From Halobacteriales archaeon QS_5_70_17 (lineage in GTDB: Archaea; Halobacteriota; Halobacteria; Halobacteriales; Haloarculaceae): a stretch of 54,975 nt of DNA. Below, one piece after another: positions 26,223 to 35,107 of the stretch (its first letter is position 1; each line of letters opens with the position of its first letter). Below the pieces are notes generated by a model. That model was not told the origin of the DNA, ran no database searches, and saw nothing but the letters and a program-made list of their open reading frames with translations. The stretch spans positions 1 to 54,975 of the forward strand of contig PXRR01000016.1 in assembly GCA_003021975.1 (NCBI GenBank), written 5' to 3'. The position numbers and the translations under genes were made by a program.

Positions 26223-27784
26223 CGCCCGTCGAGGCGGTCGACGAGGCGCTCGAACTCCGCGAGCGTTCCCAGCAACACGGCGTCGACGTACTCCCCCCGC
26301 GCCTCGACGTCGGAGACCGCGCACTCGCCGCCGACCGACAGAAGCTCCCGCCGCAGCGCCTCGGCCCGCCGGGGGCGGACCCGGGTTTTCAGCACGCGGT
26401 GGACCCCCTCGTCGCGCAGCCGTTCGACCTCGGCCTCGGCGACGTCGGCGGCGTCGAGGGCGGCCTTCGCGTCGGCGCGGTCCCGGACCGACTTGGGCAC
26501 CTCGACGCGGGTCCACCGCTCGCGGGCCTCCGCGACGCCGTACAGCGACCCGACGACGAGCACGCAGTCGCCGGCGTCGGCGGCCCCGAGCGCCGCCGAC
26601 AGCGCCGCGGGGACGCTTCCCGTCGTTTCGACGGCCCCCGCGCGGTCGCCGCTCTCGAAGACCCGGGCGAGCACCTCGGGGTCCTCCGCGCGGCCGGCGT
26701 CGGTCCGGCAGGCGTAGACCCGACGCGCCCGGGGGAGCGCGTCGGCCATCGCGTCGTGGTCCTTGTCGCTCATCGCGGCGAACACCAGGTGGAGGTCCCC
26801 GTAGTCGAACTCGTCGAGCGTCGCCGCCGTCGCCTCGCAGCCCCCGGGGTTGTGCGCCCCGTCGAGGACGGTCAGCGGCTCGCGCCCCATCACCTCGAAC
26901 CGACCGGGCCAGTGGGCGCTGGACAGGCCGCTGGCGACGGTCCGCTCGTCGACGTCGGCGAGCTGTCGGCAGAGCGCCGCCGCGACCCCCGCGTTGGCCG
27001 CCTGGTGTGGACCCAGCTGGGGGAGGCGCGCGTCGATGGCCCACCCCGATCCCGAGAGCGCGACCCGGCTCTCGATGCCGTCGCGGCCCTCGTAGCGGGC
27101 GCGGACGTCCGGCTCGTCGTCCCCGCCGTCCCCGTCGGCGACTGTCAGGACGCCGTCGACCTCCTCGCGGATCGCCGCCAGCGCCTCGCCGGTCGTCGCG
27201 GTCACCAGCGGTCGGTCCGCCGGCGCGACCTGGGCCTTGTCGCGGGCGATCTCGGCGACGGTATCGCCGAGCATCTCGGTGTGCTCCAGCGAGACGCTCG
27301 TGACGGCGCTCGCGGCCGGATCGACGACGCTCGTGGCGTCGTACCGGCCGCCGATGCCGACCTCCAGCACCGCGACGTCGACGTCGCTGCGGTCGAACGC
27401 CCACAGCGCCAGGGCGGTCGTCGTCTCGAAGAACGTCGGGCAGTCGCCCGCGGCCGCGGCGTCGAGGACGTGCGCCCGGGCGGCGGCGACGAACTCCGTC
27501 ACCGCCGCCTTGGTCACCTTCCGGCCGTTGATCCGGACTCGCTCGCGGACGTCGGCGAGGTGGGGCGAGGTGAACAGGCCGACGTCGAGGCCGGCCTCCC
27601 GGAGGACCCGCTCGACCATCCGCGCGGTCGACCCCTTCCCGTTCGAGCCCGCGATCTGGACGCAGGTCAGCCCCTCGTGGGGATCGCCGAGGTGCGCCAG
27701 CAGCGACCGCGTCGCGTCGATCCCTTTCCGCGAGGGGTACCGACGCAGGTCGAAGAGGAAGTTCGCGGCCTCGTGGAACTCCAT
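26213..27784 (-). CDS. folC: Folylpolyglutamate/dihydrofolate synthase part (FolC)
   Basis: 523 aa. Mur-ligase-type enzyme adding glutamate to folates. The ATP loop GSNGKGST is at residues 46-53; SPHLADVRERVRING, the VLEVGIGGRYDAT metal and substrate region, the HTEMLG loop, and LDGAHNPGG of the C-terminal domain follow. Beyond the usual FolC end (near 410) the protein carries about 100 more residues (VRPRRAEALRR..), which in the fused haloarchaeal protein lead into FolP. The frame stops at 26213 immediately after the point where the FolP frame begins. Intact ATG at 27784. pABA for this pathway would come from the pab genes at 51-54 kb. Confidence 0.93.
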   Translation of the reverse strand: MEFHEAANFLFDLRRYPSRKGIDATRSLLAHLGDPHEGLTCVQIAGSNGKGSTARMVERVLREAGLDVGLFTSPHLADVRERVRINGRKVTKAAVTEFVAAARAHVLDAAAAGDCPTFFETTTALALWAFDRSDVDVAVLEVGIGGRYDATSVVDPAASAVTSVSLEHTEMLGDTVAEIARDKAQVAPADRPLVTATTGEALAAIREEVDGVLTVADGDGGDDEPDVRARYEGRDGIESRVALSGSGWAIDARLPQLGPHQAANAGVAAALCRQLADVDERTVASGLSSAHWPGRFEVMGREPLTVLDGAHNPGGCEATAATLDEFDYGDLHLVFAAMSDKDHDAMADALPRARRVYACRTDAGRAEDPEVLARVFESGDRAGAVETTGSVPAALSAALGAADAGDCVLVVGSLYGVAEARERWTRVEVPKSVRDRADAKAALDAADVAEAEVERLRDEGVHRVLKTRVRPRRAEALRRELLSVGGECAVSDVEARGEYVDAVLLGTLAEFERLVDRLDGRES

Positions 27785-27823
27785 ACGGGGTTCTCCGCCG
27801 GGAATCGTTTTAGCCTGTCGGAG

Positions 27824-28426
27824 TCACCCACGCGGTCGCCAGCCGTCGGCGAGTCGCCCGCGGCCGACCCGGGGGCCGTAGCTGCAACACAGCCCCAGGA
27901 CGGCGGCGTCGGCGGCGAGCGCCAGCGCGACTGACGGCGGGAGCGGGAGCGTCGAGAGCGCGCCGTCGACGGCCCACAGCGCGGCGCTGCCGAGATACGC
28001 CGGTGCGGTCCACCGGTGGCGGGCGGCGAGCAGCGACGTCCACGCCGCGTAGATCAGCAGGGCGGTCCCGGGCCACCCTCCGGGTCGACCGAGGTCGAAG
28101 TGCAGCGCCCGGTCGTCCGGGTACGAGCGCATCCGGTCGGCGGCGACGAACGTCTCGACGCTCGCGTACGCGAACAGTCCGAGGGACGCGGCCCCCAGGG
28201 CCGGCCCGGCGGGGGGCGCCGGGAGGACGCTGCCCCCGTTGCTCGCCCCGAGAACGTACGGGCCGACGGCGGCGGCCGCAAGCCCCGCTCGGGCGTGCCA
28301 CCGGGTGGCGGCGACCCGGAGTGCGAGCGCCCGGAAGCCGGCGCTCCGCGTCGCCCACAGGGTCGCGTACGGCAGGACGGCGCCGGCGACGAGAGGAAGC
28401 AGGTGGTCGGGCGCGAGCGCGCTCAC
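27824..28426 (-). CDS. Hypothetical multi-pass membrane protein
   Basis: 200 aa, Ala/Leu/Gly-rich with about five membrane segments (LVAGAVLPYATLWATRS, AGLAAAAVGPYVLG, ALGAASLGLFAYASVETFV, and two more). A polar loop with HFDLGRPGGWPGT lies between helices 3 and 4. The start at 28426 is a GTG; I see no clear promoter or ribosome site, so the N-terminus is uncertain. Same strand as folC, 40 nt upstream of it, so possibly co-transcribed. The 258-nt gap to the purN-purH gene shows nothing else. Confidence 0.55.
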   Translation of the reverse strand: MSALAPDHLLPLVAGAVLPYATLWATRSAGFRALALRVAATRWHARAGLAAAAVGPYVLGASNGGSVLPAPPAGPALGAASLGLFAYASVETFVAADRMRSYPDDRALHFDLGRPGGWPGTALLIYAAWTSLLAARHRWTAPAYLGSAALWAVDGALSTLPLPPSVALALAADAAVLGLCCSYGPRVGRGRLADGWRPRG

Positions 28427-28684
28427 GGGCGGCGGGAGGCGCCGCGCCCGGATAGTCGGTGCGGTGGCGCGGTCGGTCGACGGCGGCGGATCGAACAGGC
28501 GACACGCGGAGTCGAGGGGACCTCGATCGGGATCGGAGATCGGACGGACGCCGCGAGCGGGCGTGTCGCGCGACCGCGGACCGCTCGCGGGCGGGGCTCA
28601 GCGCACGCCGGCGCTGGCCGCTCGCTCGCACTTGAACGTTCGCCCGAGAGCCGGCGTCGGTGACCTCGGACCGCCGGCCGCTCC

Positions 28685-30283
28685 TCAGTCGTGGCGGAAC
28701 GCCCGCGTACCGGTGAACGCCATCGTGATCCCCCGCTCGTCGCAGGCCTCGATCACCTCGTCGTCGTTGACGCTCCCGCCGGGCTGGACGACTGCCTCGA
28801 CGCCCGCCTCGGCGGCCGCCTCGACGCCGTCGGGGAACGGGAAGAAGGCGTCGCTGGCCATCACGGCCCCCTCGGCGGACTTGCCCTCGGCGTGTTCCTC
28901 GGCTTTCATCGCCGCCAGGCGGACGGCGTCGACCCTGGAGACCTGTCCCATGCCGACGCCGACGGTCTCCGTGCCGTCGGCGAAGACGACGGCGTTAGAC
29001 TTGACGTGTTTGATCACCCGCCAGGCGAACAGCATCGACTCGACCTCTTCGTCGGTCGGCGCGCGCTCGGTGACGACCTCGAGGTCGTCCCGGTCGATGG
29101 ACTGCAGGTCCCGTTCCTGGACGAGGCGGCCGCCGGTGACCGGCTTCTCGACCAGGCGCTCGTCGTAGTCGCCCGGCCCCGACCCGCCGGGAGATCCGGC
29201 GCTCCGGACGTCGAGCACGCGGAGGTCCTCCTCGCCCCGGAGGACCCCGAGCGCCTCGCTCTCGTAGCCGGGAGCGACGACGACCTCCTTGAACGAGTCG
29301 ACGACCCGTTCGGCGGTGGCGGCGTCGCAGGTGCGGTTGAGCGCGACGATGCCGCCGAAGGCGCTCATGGGGTCCGTCGAGAGCGCGTCGGCGTAGGCGT
29401 CGGCGAGCGTCCCCGCGGTCGCGCACCCGGCGGGGTTGGTGTGTTTGATCACGGCGGCGGCGGGTTCGGAGAACTCCTTGACGAGGTCGAGGGCGGCGTC
29501 GGCGTCGTTGTAGTTGTTGTACCCCATCCCCTTCGCGCCCTCGTTGCGCTGGGGGGCGCCGACGACGGTCGCCTCCTCGCAGGTCCGGTCCGCGTACAGC
29601 GCCGCGCCCTGGTGGGGGTTCTCGCCGTAGCGCAGTTCCGCGAGGCGGTCCTCGCCGAGAACCCGTCGGGCGGGGAACCGGCCTTCCTCGTCGCCCTCGA
29701 CGCGCACTCCGTCGCCGGTGACGGTCACGCGGTCCTCGGCGAACCAGCGGACAGCCCGCGGGTACGCCCGGAACTCCGCCTCGTGGAGGACGCGCCGCTT
29801 GAGGTCGTCGGCGCTGTCGCCCTCGTAGACCGGCACCGGCTCCTGGGTGACGATGGGCCCCCCGTCGACCTCCTCGGTGGCGACGTGGACCGTACAGCCG
29901 GTGACCCGGGCGCCGCTCTCGAGGACCTGCTCGTGGGCGTCCTCGCCGGGGAACGCCGGCAGCAGCGAGGGGTGGACGTTCAGCGTCGTCGGCGCTTCCT
30001 CGAGGAAGGCGTCGGTCAGCACGCGCATGTAGCCGTCCATGCAGACGAGGTCGACCTCGTACTCGGCGAGGGCGTCGAGCAGGCGTCGCTCGTGGGCGGT
30101 CCGGGACTCCCCCTCCCTGCGCTCGACGGCCTCGGCTGGAATCCCTCGGTCTGCGGCCGTTCCGAGCACCGGCGCGTCGGCGTGGTTCGACAGCACCACC
30201 GTCAGGTCGGCCGCCTCGACCCGGTCGGCGACGTTCAGGAGGTTCCGCCCACGATTGCTCGCCATGCCCGCAACCTTGAGCAT
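28685..30283 (-). CDS. PurN-PurH fusion: GAR formyltransferase joined to AICAR formyltransferase
   Basis: 532 aa. Residues 1-190 are glycinamide ribonucleotide formyltransferase: MLKVAGMASNRG phosphate loop, NVHPSLLPAFPG with the catalytic His, and the EVDGGPI Asp region. Residues about 215-532 are the AICAR transformylase half of PurH (RYGENPHQGAALY, KHTNPAGCATAG, SDAFFPFPDGV, QPGGSVND). The IMP cyclohydrolase domain of bacterial PurH is absent; archaea commonly use PurO for that step. Both halves use formyl-folate-type donors, fitting the folate genes next door. Start at the ATG at 30283, with a weak T-rich box (CTTTTGG) about 27 nt upstream. The frame is open further upstream into a membrane protein; see that entry. 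Confidence 0.92.
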   Translation of the reverse strand: MLKVAGMASNRGRNLLNVADRVEAADLTVVLSNHADAPVLGTAADRGIPAEAVERREGESRTAHERRLLDALAEYEVDLVCMDGYMRVLTDAFLEEAPTTLNVHPSLLPAFPGEDAHEQVLESGARVTGCTVHVATEEVDGGPIVTQEPVPVYEGDSADDLKRRVLHEAEFRAYPRAVRWFAEDRVTVTGDGVRVEGDEEGRFPARRVLGEDRLAELRYGENPHQGAALYADRTCEEATVVGAPQRNEGAKGMGYNNYNDADAALDLVKEFSEPAAAVIKHTNPAGCATAGTLADAYADALSTDPMSAFGGIVALNRTCDAATAERVVDSFKEVVVAPGYESEALGVLRGEEDLRVLDVRSAGSPGGSGPGDYDERLVEKPVTGGRLVQERDLQSIDRDDLEVVTERAPTDEEVESMLFAWRVIKHVKSNAVVFADGTETVGVGMGQVSRVDAVRLAAMKAEEHAEGKSAEGAVMASDAFFPFPDGVEAAAEAGVEAVVQPGGSVNDDEVIEACDERGITMAFTGTRAFRHD

Positions 30284-30350
30284 ACTCGACGGTCCCCGCA
30301 CCGGGCCAAAAGCGGTTCGGTCTCGGGGGAGCGAGTATGCACTGACGTGG

Positions 30351-30856
30351 TCACTCGATCCGGCATGAGGGGGCGAGCGCCGGCTCCGGTACACGTTCGA
30401 GCATACAGCGGCGACGGGCGGGCCGCCGGCTCCCCCCCCCGGCTCGGTCCCGGAATCGCCGTCCGCGTCGGCGTCGGCATCGGGTTCCCAGACGCGGGTC
30501 CGGACGCCCGCGCCCACCGCCGCCGCGGCGAGACCGAGGCCGAACGCGATGAGGACGGCCGGCACGCTGAAGTCGGGGTCGTCGACGTACGGCCGGCCGA
30601 TCCCCGAGAGGGCGAACGCGACCGCCGGCGCGAGCGGCAGCAGCCCGCCGACCGCGATCCCCCGGTTGAGGAACCCGGCGACGAACGCACCGAGCGCGGC
30701 GAGCAGCACCGCCATCCAGAGGCGGACGCTCGGCGTCGCCCCGAGTTGCCCGATCCAGAGATACGACGCTGGGAGCGCCGCCAGGGCCGCCGCGGCGACG
30801 ACTGCCGACCCGCGGCGGTCGATCCCCCACAGCAGTTCCGGGTCCCCGCGGGCCAT
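30351..30856 (-). CDS. Four-helix membrane protein with uncertain 3' end
   Basis: Starts at the ATG at 30856. Four membrane helices are plain (VVAAAALAALPASYLWIG, LWMAVLLAALGAFVAGFL, AVGGLLPLAPAVAFALSG, VPAVLIAFGLGLAAAAVGAG), then an acidic linker (EPDADADADGDSG). At the G9 run (30432-30440) the sequence becomes Arg/Ser-rich and unlike coding DNA, yet no stop occurs in frame before the purN ATG at 30283, so as written this reads straight into PurN-PurH. One added G in the run would bring a stop at 30351. Either the 3' end is mis-sequenced or an odd membrane-PurNH fusion exists; I favour the former. Function unknown. Confidence 0.45.
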
Positions 30857-30941
30857 GTGCCGGACTCGAACCAGGGAGCCGATAAGCGTTCCGCGCCGCT
30901 CGCTTCGATACGCTTTTTCAGCACGCTTCCGGACCGGAGGT

Positions 30942-32306
30942 ATGCGCACGGCACTCGACGCCGTCTCGCCGCTCGACGGGCGGTACGCCCGCTACACGGA
31001 GCCGCTCGTTCCCTACGCCAGCGAGGCGGGGCTGATGCGGGCCCGCGTCCGCGTCGAGGTGGAGTACCTCCTCGCGCTGGCGGACCTCGAGGCGACGCCC
31101 CTCTGGGTCCCCGAGGGCGACCGGGCGGGGCTGCGCGCCCTCTACGGGGAGTTCGACGGCGACGACGCCGACCTGATCAAACGCATCGAGACCGAGGGGT
31201 ACGGCGAGTTCGCCGCGACCAACCACGACGTGAAGGCCGTCGAGTACTTCGTCCGCGACGCCTTCCCGGAGTACGCCCCCTGGATCCACTTCGGGCTGAC
31301 CAGCGAGGACGTCAACAACCTCGCCCACCGCCTGCTGGTCGCCGGCGCCGTCGACGACGTCCTCGTGCCGGAACTGCGAGCGGTCCGGGACGCGCTCGCG
31401 GACCTCGCCCGCGAGCACCGCGACGTCCCCATGCTCGGGCGCACCCACGGCCAGCCCGCGACCCCGACGACCTTCGGCAAGGAGATGGCGGTCTACGCCG
31501 CCCGCGTCGGCCGGGCGCTGGGCGCGGTCGAGTCGGTCGACCTCGCGGGGAAGCTCGCCGGCGCCTCCGGGACCTACGCCGCCCACGTCGCCGCCTACCC
31601 CGACGTGGACTGGCGGGCGTTCAGCCGCGAGTTCGTCGCCTCGCTGGGGCTGGACCACGTCCCGCTGGCGACGCAGGTCAACCCCTGTGACGACCTCGCG
31701 GAGCTGTTCGACGCGTTCCGTCGGGCGAACGACGTCCTGCTGGACCTCGACCGGGACGTCTGGCTGTACGTCTCGAACCGCTACCTCGGCCAGGAGGCCG
31801 ACGAGGGCGAGACGGGTTCGTCGACGATGCCCCACAAGGTCAACCCCATCGACTTCGAGAACAGCGAGGGCAACCTCTCGAAGGCCAACTCCGACCTGGC
31901 CTTCCTCGCGGACTACGTCACCACCTCCCGGCTCCAGCGGGACCTCTCGGACTCGACGGTCAAGCGCAACGTCGGGGCGGCGCTCGCGCACTGCCTGATC
32001 GGCTACGGGAAACTGCAGAACGGCCTCGGGAAGGTCGTCCCCAGCGAGCGCGTCATGCGCGAGGACCTCGAAGCGAACCCCGCCGTGATCGGCGAGGCCG
32101 TCCAGACCATCCTCCGGCGGGAGGGCCGCGAGGACGCCTACGAACTCGTCAAGGCCGCCACCCGCGGCCGCGAGGTGACGATGGCCGACTTCGAGGGACT
32201 GATCGCCGACCTCGACATCGACGAGGGCGTCCGCGAGGAACTCGCCGCCCTCACCCCCGCCGGCTACACCGGACTGGCCGACGCGCTCGTCGACGAACTG
32301 GAGTAG
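30942..32306 (+). CDS. purB: Adenylosuccinate lyase
   Basis: 454 aa. Splits SAICAR to AICAR and adenylosuccinate to AMP, so it feeds the AICAR transformylase encoded next door. Fumarase/aspartase superfamily: GRTHGQPATPTT with catalytic His169, the signature loop GSSTMPHKVNP with Ser293/Ser294, and FENSEGN after it. Length and these words match the longer E. coli-type PurB. Start at the ATG at 30942, 11 nt after a GGAGG-like stretch (CCGGAGGT), divergent from the membrane protein gene, with 85 nt between. Confidence 0.96.
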   Translation: MRTALDAVSPLDGRYARYTEPLVPYASEAGLMRARVRVEVEYLLALADLEATPLWVPEGDRAGLRALYGEFDGDDADLIKRIETEGYGEFAATNHDVKAVEYFVRDAFPEYAPWIHFGLTSEDVNNLAHRLLVAGAVDDVLVPELRAVRDALADLAREHRDVPMLGRTHGQPATPTTFGKEMAVYAARVGRALGAVESVDLAGKLAGASGTYAAHVAAYPDVDWRAFSREFVASLGLDHVPLATQVNPCDDLAELFDAFRRANDVLLDLDRDVWLYVSNRYLGQEADEGETGSSTMPHKVNPIDFENSEGNLSKANSDLAFLADYVTTSRLQRDLSDSTVKRNVGAALAHCLIGYGKLQNGLGKVVPSERVMREDLEANPAVIGEAVQTILRREGREDAYELVKAATRGREVTMADFEGLIADLDIDEGVREELAALTPAGYTGLADALVDELE

Positions 32307-32342
32307 CCCAGGGTTCTTCTCCGCTCGCCTCCGAACTGGGGT

Positions 32343-32957
32343 ATGTTCGCGAACCGCACGGAGGCGGGCGCTCGGCTCGCGGGCGTCCTCCGGAGGCGGG
32401 GGGTCGAAGCGGACGTCGTCCTCGCCGTGCCTCGGGGCGGACTCCCGGTCGGGCGGGCGGTCGCCGACGCGCTCGACCGCCCGCTGGACGTGATCGTCGC
32501 CCGGAAACTGGGCGCGCCGTCGAACGCCGAGGTGGCCATCGGCGCCGTCGCGCCCGACGGCAGCCTCTGGCGCAACGACGACCTGATCGCCCGCCTCGAC
32601 GTCGAGGAGAGCTACGTCGAGGAGGAGCGCGGGCGCCAGGCGGCCGCCGCCCGGGAGAAGCGAGAGCGCTACCGCGGGGCCGACCTCGATCTCTCGGGGC
32701 GGACGGCCCTGATCGTCGACGACGGCATCGCCACCGGCGCGACGATGACCGCCTGCGTCCGGGCGGCCTACGCCGCCGGCGCCGCCCGCGTCGTCGTCGC
32801 CGCGCCCGTCGCCTCCCCGCGGGCCGTCGAGGCGCTCGAGAGCGAGGCCGACGCCGTGGTCGCCGTCGAGGCGCCCGAGGCGTTCGGCGCGGTCGGCCGT
32901 CACTACCGCTCGTTCCAGCAGGTCAGCGACGAGGAGGCGCTGTCCTACCTGGAGTGA
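32343..32957 (+). CDS. Phosphoribosyltransferase family protein
   Basis: 204 aa. Type I PRTase fold: the PRPP loop VDDGIATGAT is at 125-134, the first-strand motif VLAVPRGGLPVGRAVA at 27-41, and a long helical hood insert (EESYVEEERGRQAAAAREKRERY) lies between. The annotation of this group is general; it could act on a base or be a hydrolase-linked PRTase. 36 nt downstream of purB on the same strand, so probably one operon and perhaps a salvage role. Confidence 0.88.
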   Translation: MFANRTEAGARLAGVLRRRGVEADVVLAVPRGGLPVGRAVADALDRPLDVIVARKLGAPSNAEVAIGAVAPDGSLWRNDDLIARLDVEESYVEEERGRQAAAAREKRERYRGADLDLSGRTALIVDDGIATGATMTACVRAAYAAGAARVVVAAPVASPRAVEALESEADAVVAVEAPEAFGAVGRHYRSFQQVSDEEALSYLE

Positions 32958-33005
32958 CCCGGACAGCGGGAGCGCGACGGCCCGCGTCGCCGCTCGCCTC
33001 GCTCG

Positions 33006-34259
33006 TCACGGCGCAGGGCCCCCGCCCGTCCGGGACCGGCGGTTCCGGACGTAGGTGAACGACGTCGCGCCGCAGACGCGGCAGGCGCCGGGGTCGCCGT
33101 CGGCGGGCGCGGTCACGACCGCGCAGTCGTCGCAGGCGAACAGTGCGCGCCGCTCCGGATCGGCGTCGGGACCGGAGGTCACGAACGAGGCCAGCGCGTC
33201 TCGGAGGATCGCCGCCGCGCGCTCGACGTCGCTCCGGCGGACGTACTCGCGGTCGGCGTGGGCGACGGGTCCCTCCCCGTCGGCGAGGACGCCCGGTCCG
33301 AAGACGACCGTCGGCGCGGGCGCGAAGTACGACGCCTCCGTAGCGGCGCCGAACGGGCGCGGGTCGCCGGCGCCCGCCGCCCGGAACGCCTCGACCAGCG
33401 GGTCGTCGGTGTCGGTCGCGAACGCCTCCAGGAACGGCGTCTCCCGGTCGGTCAGTCCGAACGCCGCGCGGGCGTCGGGCGCCCGCTCGGCGAGGTGGTC
33501 GTTCAGCGCCTGCTCGAAGCCGTCGGCCGTCTCCGGGGGGACCGACCGCCGGTCGACGTCGATCCGGCACTCGGCGGGCACCTGGTTGATCGCCTCGCCG
33601 CCCCGGACCCGGGTCGGCGTGAGCAGCGGCCCGCCCAGTTGCGCGTGCTCGTCGGGGCCGCGCTCGGCGTCGAAGGTCCGCAGCGCGCCCAGCACCCCCT
33701 CGGCGTCGAGGACGGCGTTGCGGCCGGCCCCGCTGGCGGCGTGGGCGGCCTCGCCGCGGACCGTCACCGTCCCCTCGAAGCGCCCGCGGGCGGCGGTGCA
33801 GGCGTCGAGGTCGGTCGGCTCCCCCACGACGTAGGCGTCGGCGTCGACGTCGATGTCGAGCGCCGCCGCGCCGGCGGAGGTGGTCTCCTCGTCCGGGGTC
33901 ACCGCCAGCGTCAGGCGGCCGTCGCCGGGGTCGACGGCGAGGAAGGCGTCGACCAGCGCCGCCAGCGGCCCCTTCGCGTCGCAGGCCCCCCGCCCGCGGA
34001 CGACATCGCCGTCGCGCTCGAAGGGGACGTGTGGGGGGACGGTGTCGACGTGGGTGTTGAGGGCGACGTGCGGCGATCCCCTGCTCCCGCCCCGCGTCGC
34101 GCGGACGTTCCCCGCGTCGTCGACGGTGGGAGCGGCGCCGGCCGCTTCGAGCGCGTCGACGAGGACCTCCCGCATCGCGTCGGGCGACTCGTGGGAGGGG
34201 GTGCGGACGGCCCGCTCGTGGAAGTCGAGCGGGTCGAACCCCCCGGCGTTCGCGCCCAC
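33006..34259 (-). CDS. dapE: DapE-like succinyl-diaminopimelate desuccinylase with C-terminal zinc ribbon
   Basis: 417 aa. M20 family di-zinc peptidase that removes succinate in the succinylase branch of lysine synthesis. Metal ligands and catalysis: His70 (ALNTHVDTV), Asp94 (GACDAKG), Glu124 general base with Glu125 (TPDEETTS), Glu147 (GEPTD), His334 (VAHADREYV). Residues 370-410 form an extra zinc ribbon: CDDC (376, 379) and CRVC (393, 396) with FTYVRNRR, in frame with no stop between. The start is the GTG at 34259, two bases after the dapF stop, so the gene is last in the dap operon. The catalytic part is about 360 residues, normal for the family; the ribbon is an addition. Confidence 0.9.
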   Translation of the reverse strand: MGANAGGFDPLDFHERAVRTPSHESPDAMREVLVDALEAAGAAPTVDDAGNVRATRGGSRGSPHVALNTHVDTVPPHVPFERDGDVVRGRGACDAKGPLAALVDAFLAVDPGDGRLTLAVTPDEETTSAGAAALDIDVDADAYVVGEPTDLDACTAARGRFEGTVTVRGEAAHAASGAGRNAVLDAEGVLGALRTFDAERGPDEHAQLGGPLLTPTRVRGGEAINQVPAECRIDVDRRSVPPETADGFEQALNDHLAERAPDARAAFGLTDRETPFLEAFATDTDDPLVEAFRAAGAGDPRPFGAATEASYFAPAPTVVFGPGVLADGEGPVAHADREYVRRSDVERAAAILRDALASFVTSGPDADPERRALFACDDCAVVTAPADGDPGACRVCGATSFTYVRNRRSRTGGGPAP

Positions 34260-34261
34260 GG

Positions 34262-35107
34262 TCAGGGGGTCTGCGCGGCGGGCAGTTCGGTCGCGAACTC
34301 CCGGACGACCGGCCCCCGGAGGCTCGTGCCCCCCTCGGTGACCGTCACGGCGAGGTCGCCGCCCGGCGGCCGGACGGCCACCGGGGTCCCGCGGTTGACC
34401 GTCCCGAGTTCGTCGGCGACGGCGACGACGGCGACGGCGCCGGTCCCGCAGGCGTCGGTCTCGCCCTCGACGCCCCGCTCGAAGGTGCGCTGGCGGAACC
34501 CGCCGTGGCCGTCGGCGCTCGCGAGCGTCACGTTCGCGCCCGCGGGGAAGCGGTCGGCGTGGCGCACCGGCGGCGCGACCGCCTCGAGGTCCACCGCGTC
34601 CACGTCGTCGACGAACGCGACGGCGTGGGGGACGCCCGTGTTCACGGCAGTGACGGTCATCCCCTCGACCTCGCTCTCGATCAGCGGACCGTCGGCGTCG
34701 ACCGGCACCGCCGCGGGGTCGAAACTGGGGCGGCCCATGTCGACCTCGACGTCGCTCTCGTCCCGATCGACGAAGGCGCGCCGCGTGCCGGCGGGCGTGT
34801 CGATCATCACCTCGTCGCTGTCGGTGCGGTCGGCCGCCCACGCGGCCGCACAGCGCGCCCCGTTGCCGCACATCGCGGCCGTCGAGCCGTCGGGCTGAAC
34901 GAGCGTCATCACGACCCGCGGGGGGGAGAAGGCGGGTTCGAGCGCCAGGAAGAGCACGCCGTCGGCGCCGACGCCGCGCTCGCCCTCGACGCCCGTCTCG
35001 CGGTCGCAGTGGGTCCTCGCGAACGCCCGCCGATCGGGGACCGAGTGGTCCGCGTCGACGACGAGGAAGTCGTTACCGGTGCCGTGGTACTTCTCTGCTG
35101 GGATCAT
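34262..35107 (-). CDS. dapF: Diaminopimelate epimerase
   Basis: 281 aa. Converts LL- to meso-diaminopimelate with two catalytic cysteines, Cys80 in MCGNGARC and Cys220 in ACGTGA. N-terminal KYHGTGNDF and NTGVPHAV are family words. Full length and intact. Its ATG at 35107 overlaps the lysA stop codon (35104-35106) in an ATGA join, implying coupled translation in the dap operon. Confidence 0.96.
   Translation of the reverse strand: MIPAEKYHGTGNDFLVVDADHSVPDRRAFARTHCDRETGVEGERGVGADGVLFLALEPAFSPPRVVMTLVQPDGSTAAMCGNGARCAAAWAADRTDSDEVMIDTPAGTRRAFVDRDESDVEVDMGRPSFDPAAVPVDADGPLIESEVEGMTVTAVNTGVPHAVAFVDDVDAVDLEAVAPPVRHADRFPAGANVTLASADGHGGFRQRTFERGVEGETDACGTGAVAVVAVADELGTVNRGTPVAVRPPGGDLAVTVTEGGTSLRGPVVREFATELPAAQTP

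Noticed and set aside
26213..26223. Programmed ribosomal frameshift between folC and folP
   Set aside because: No slippery heptamer or clear downstream structure; a one-base loss in a G run explains it more simply.
22111..27303. Plus-strand open frame of 1730 codons opposite the S9 peptidase and folC/folP
   Set aside because: Antisense shadow; the opposite strand carries complete enzyme motifs.
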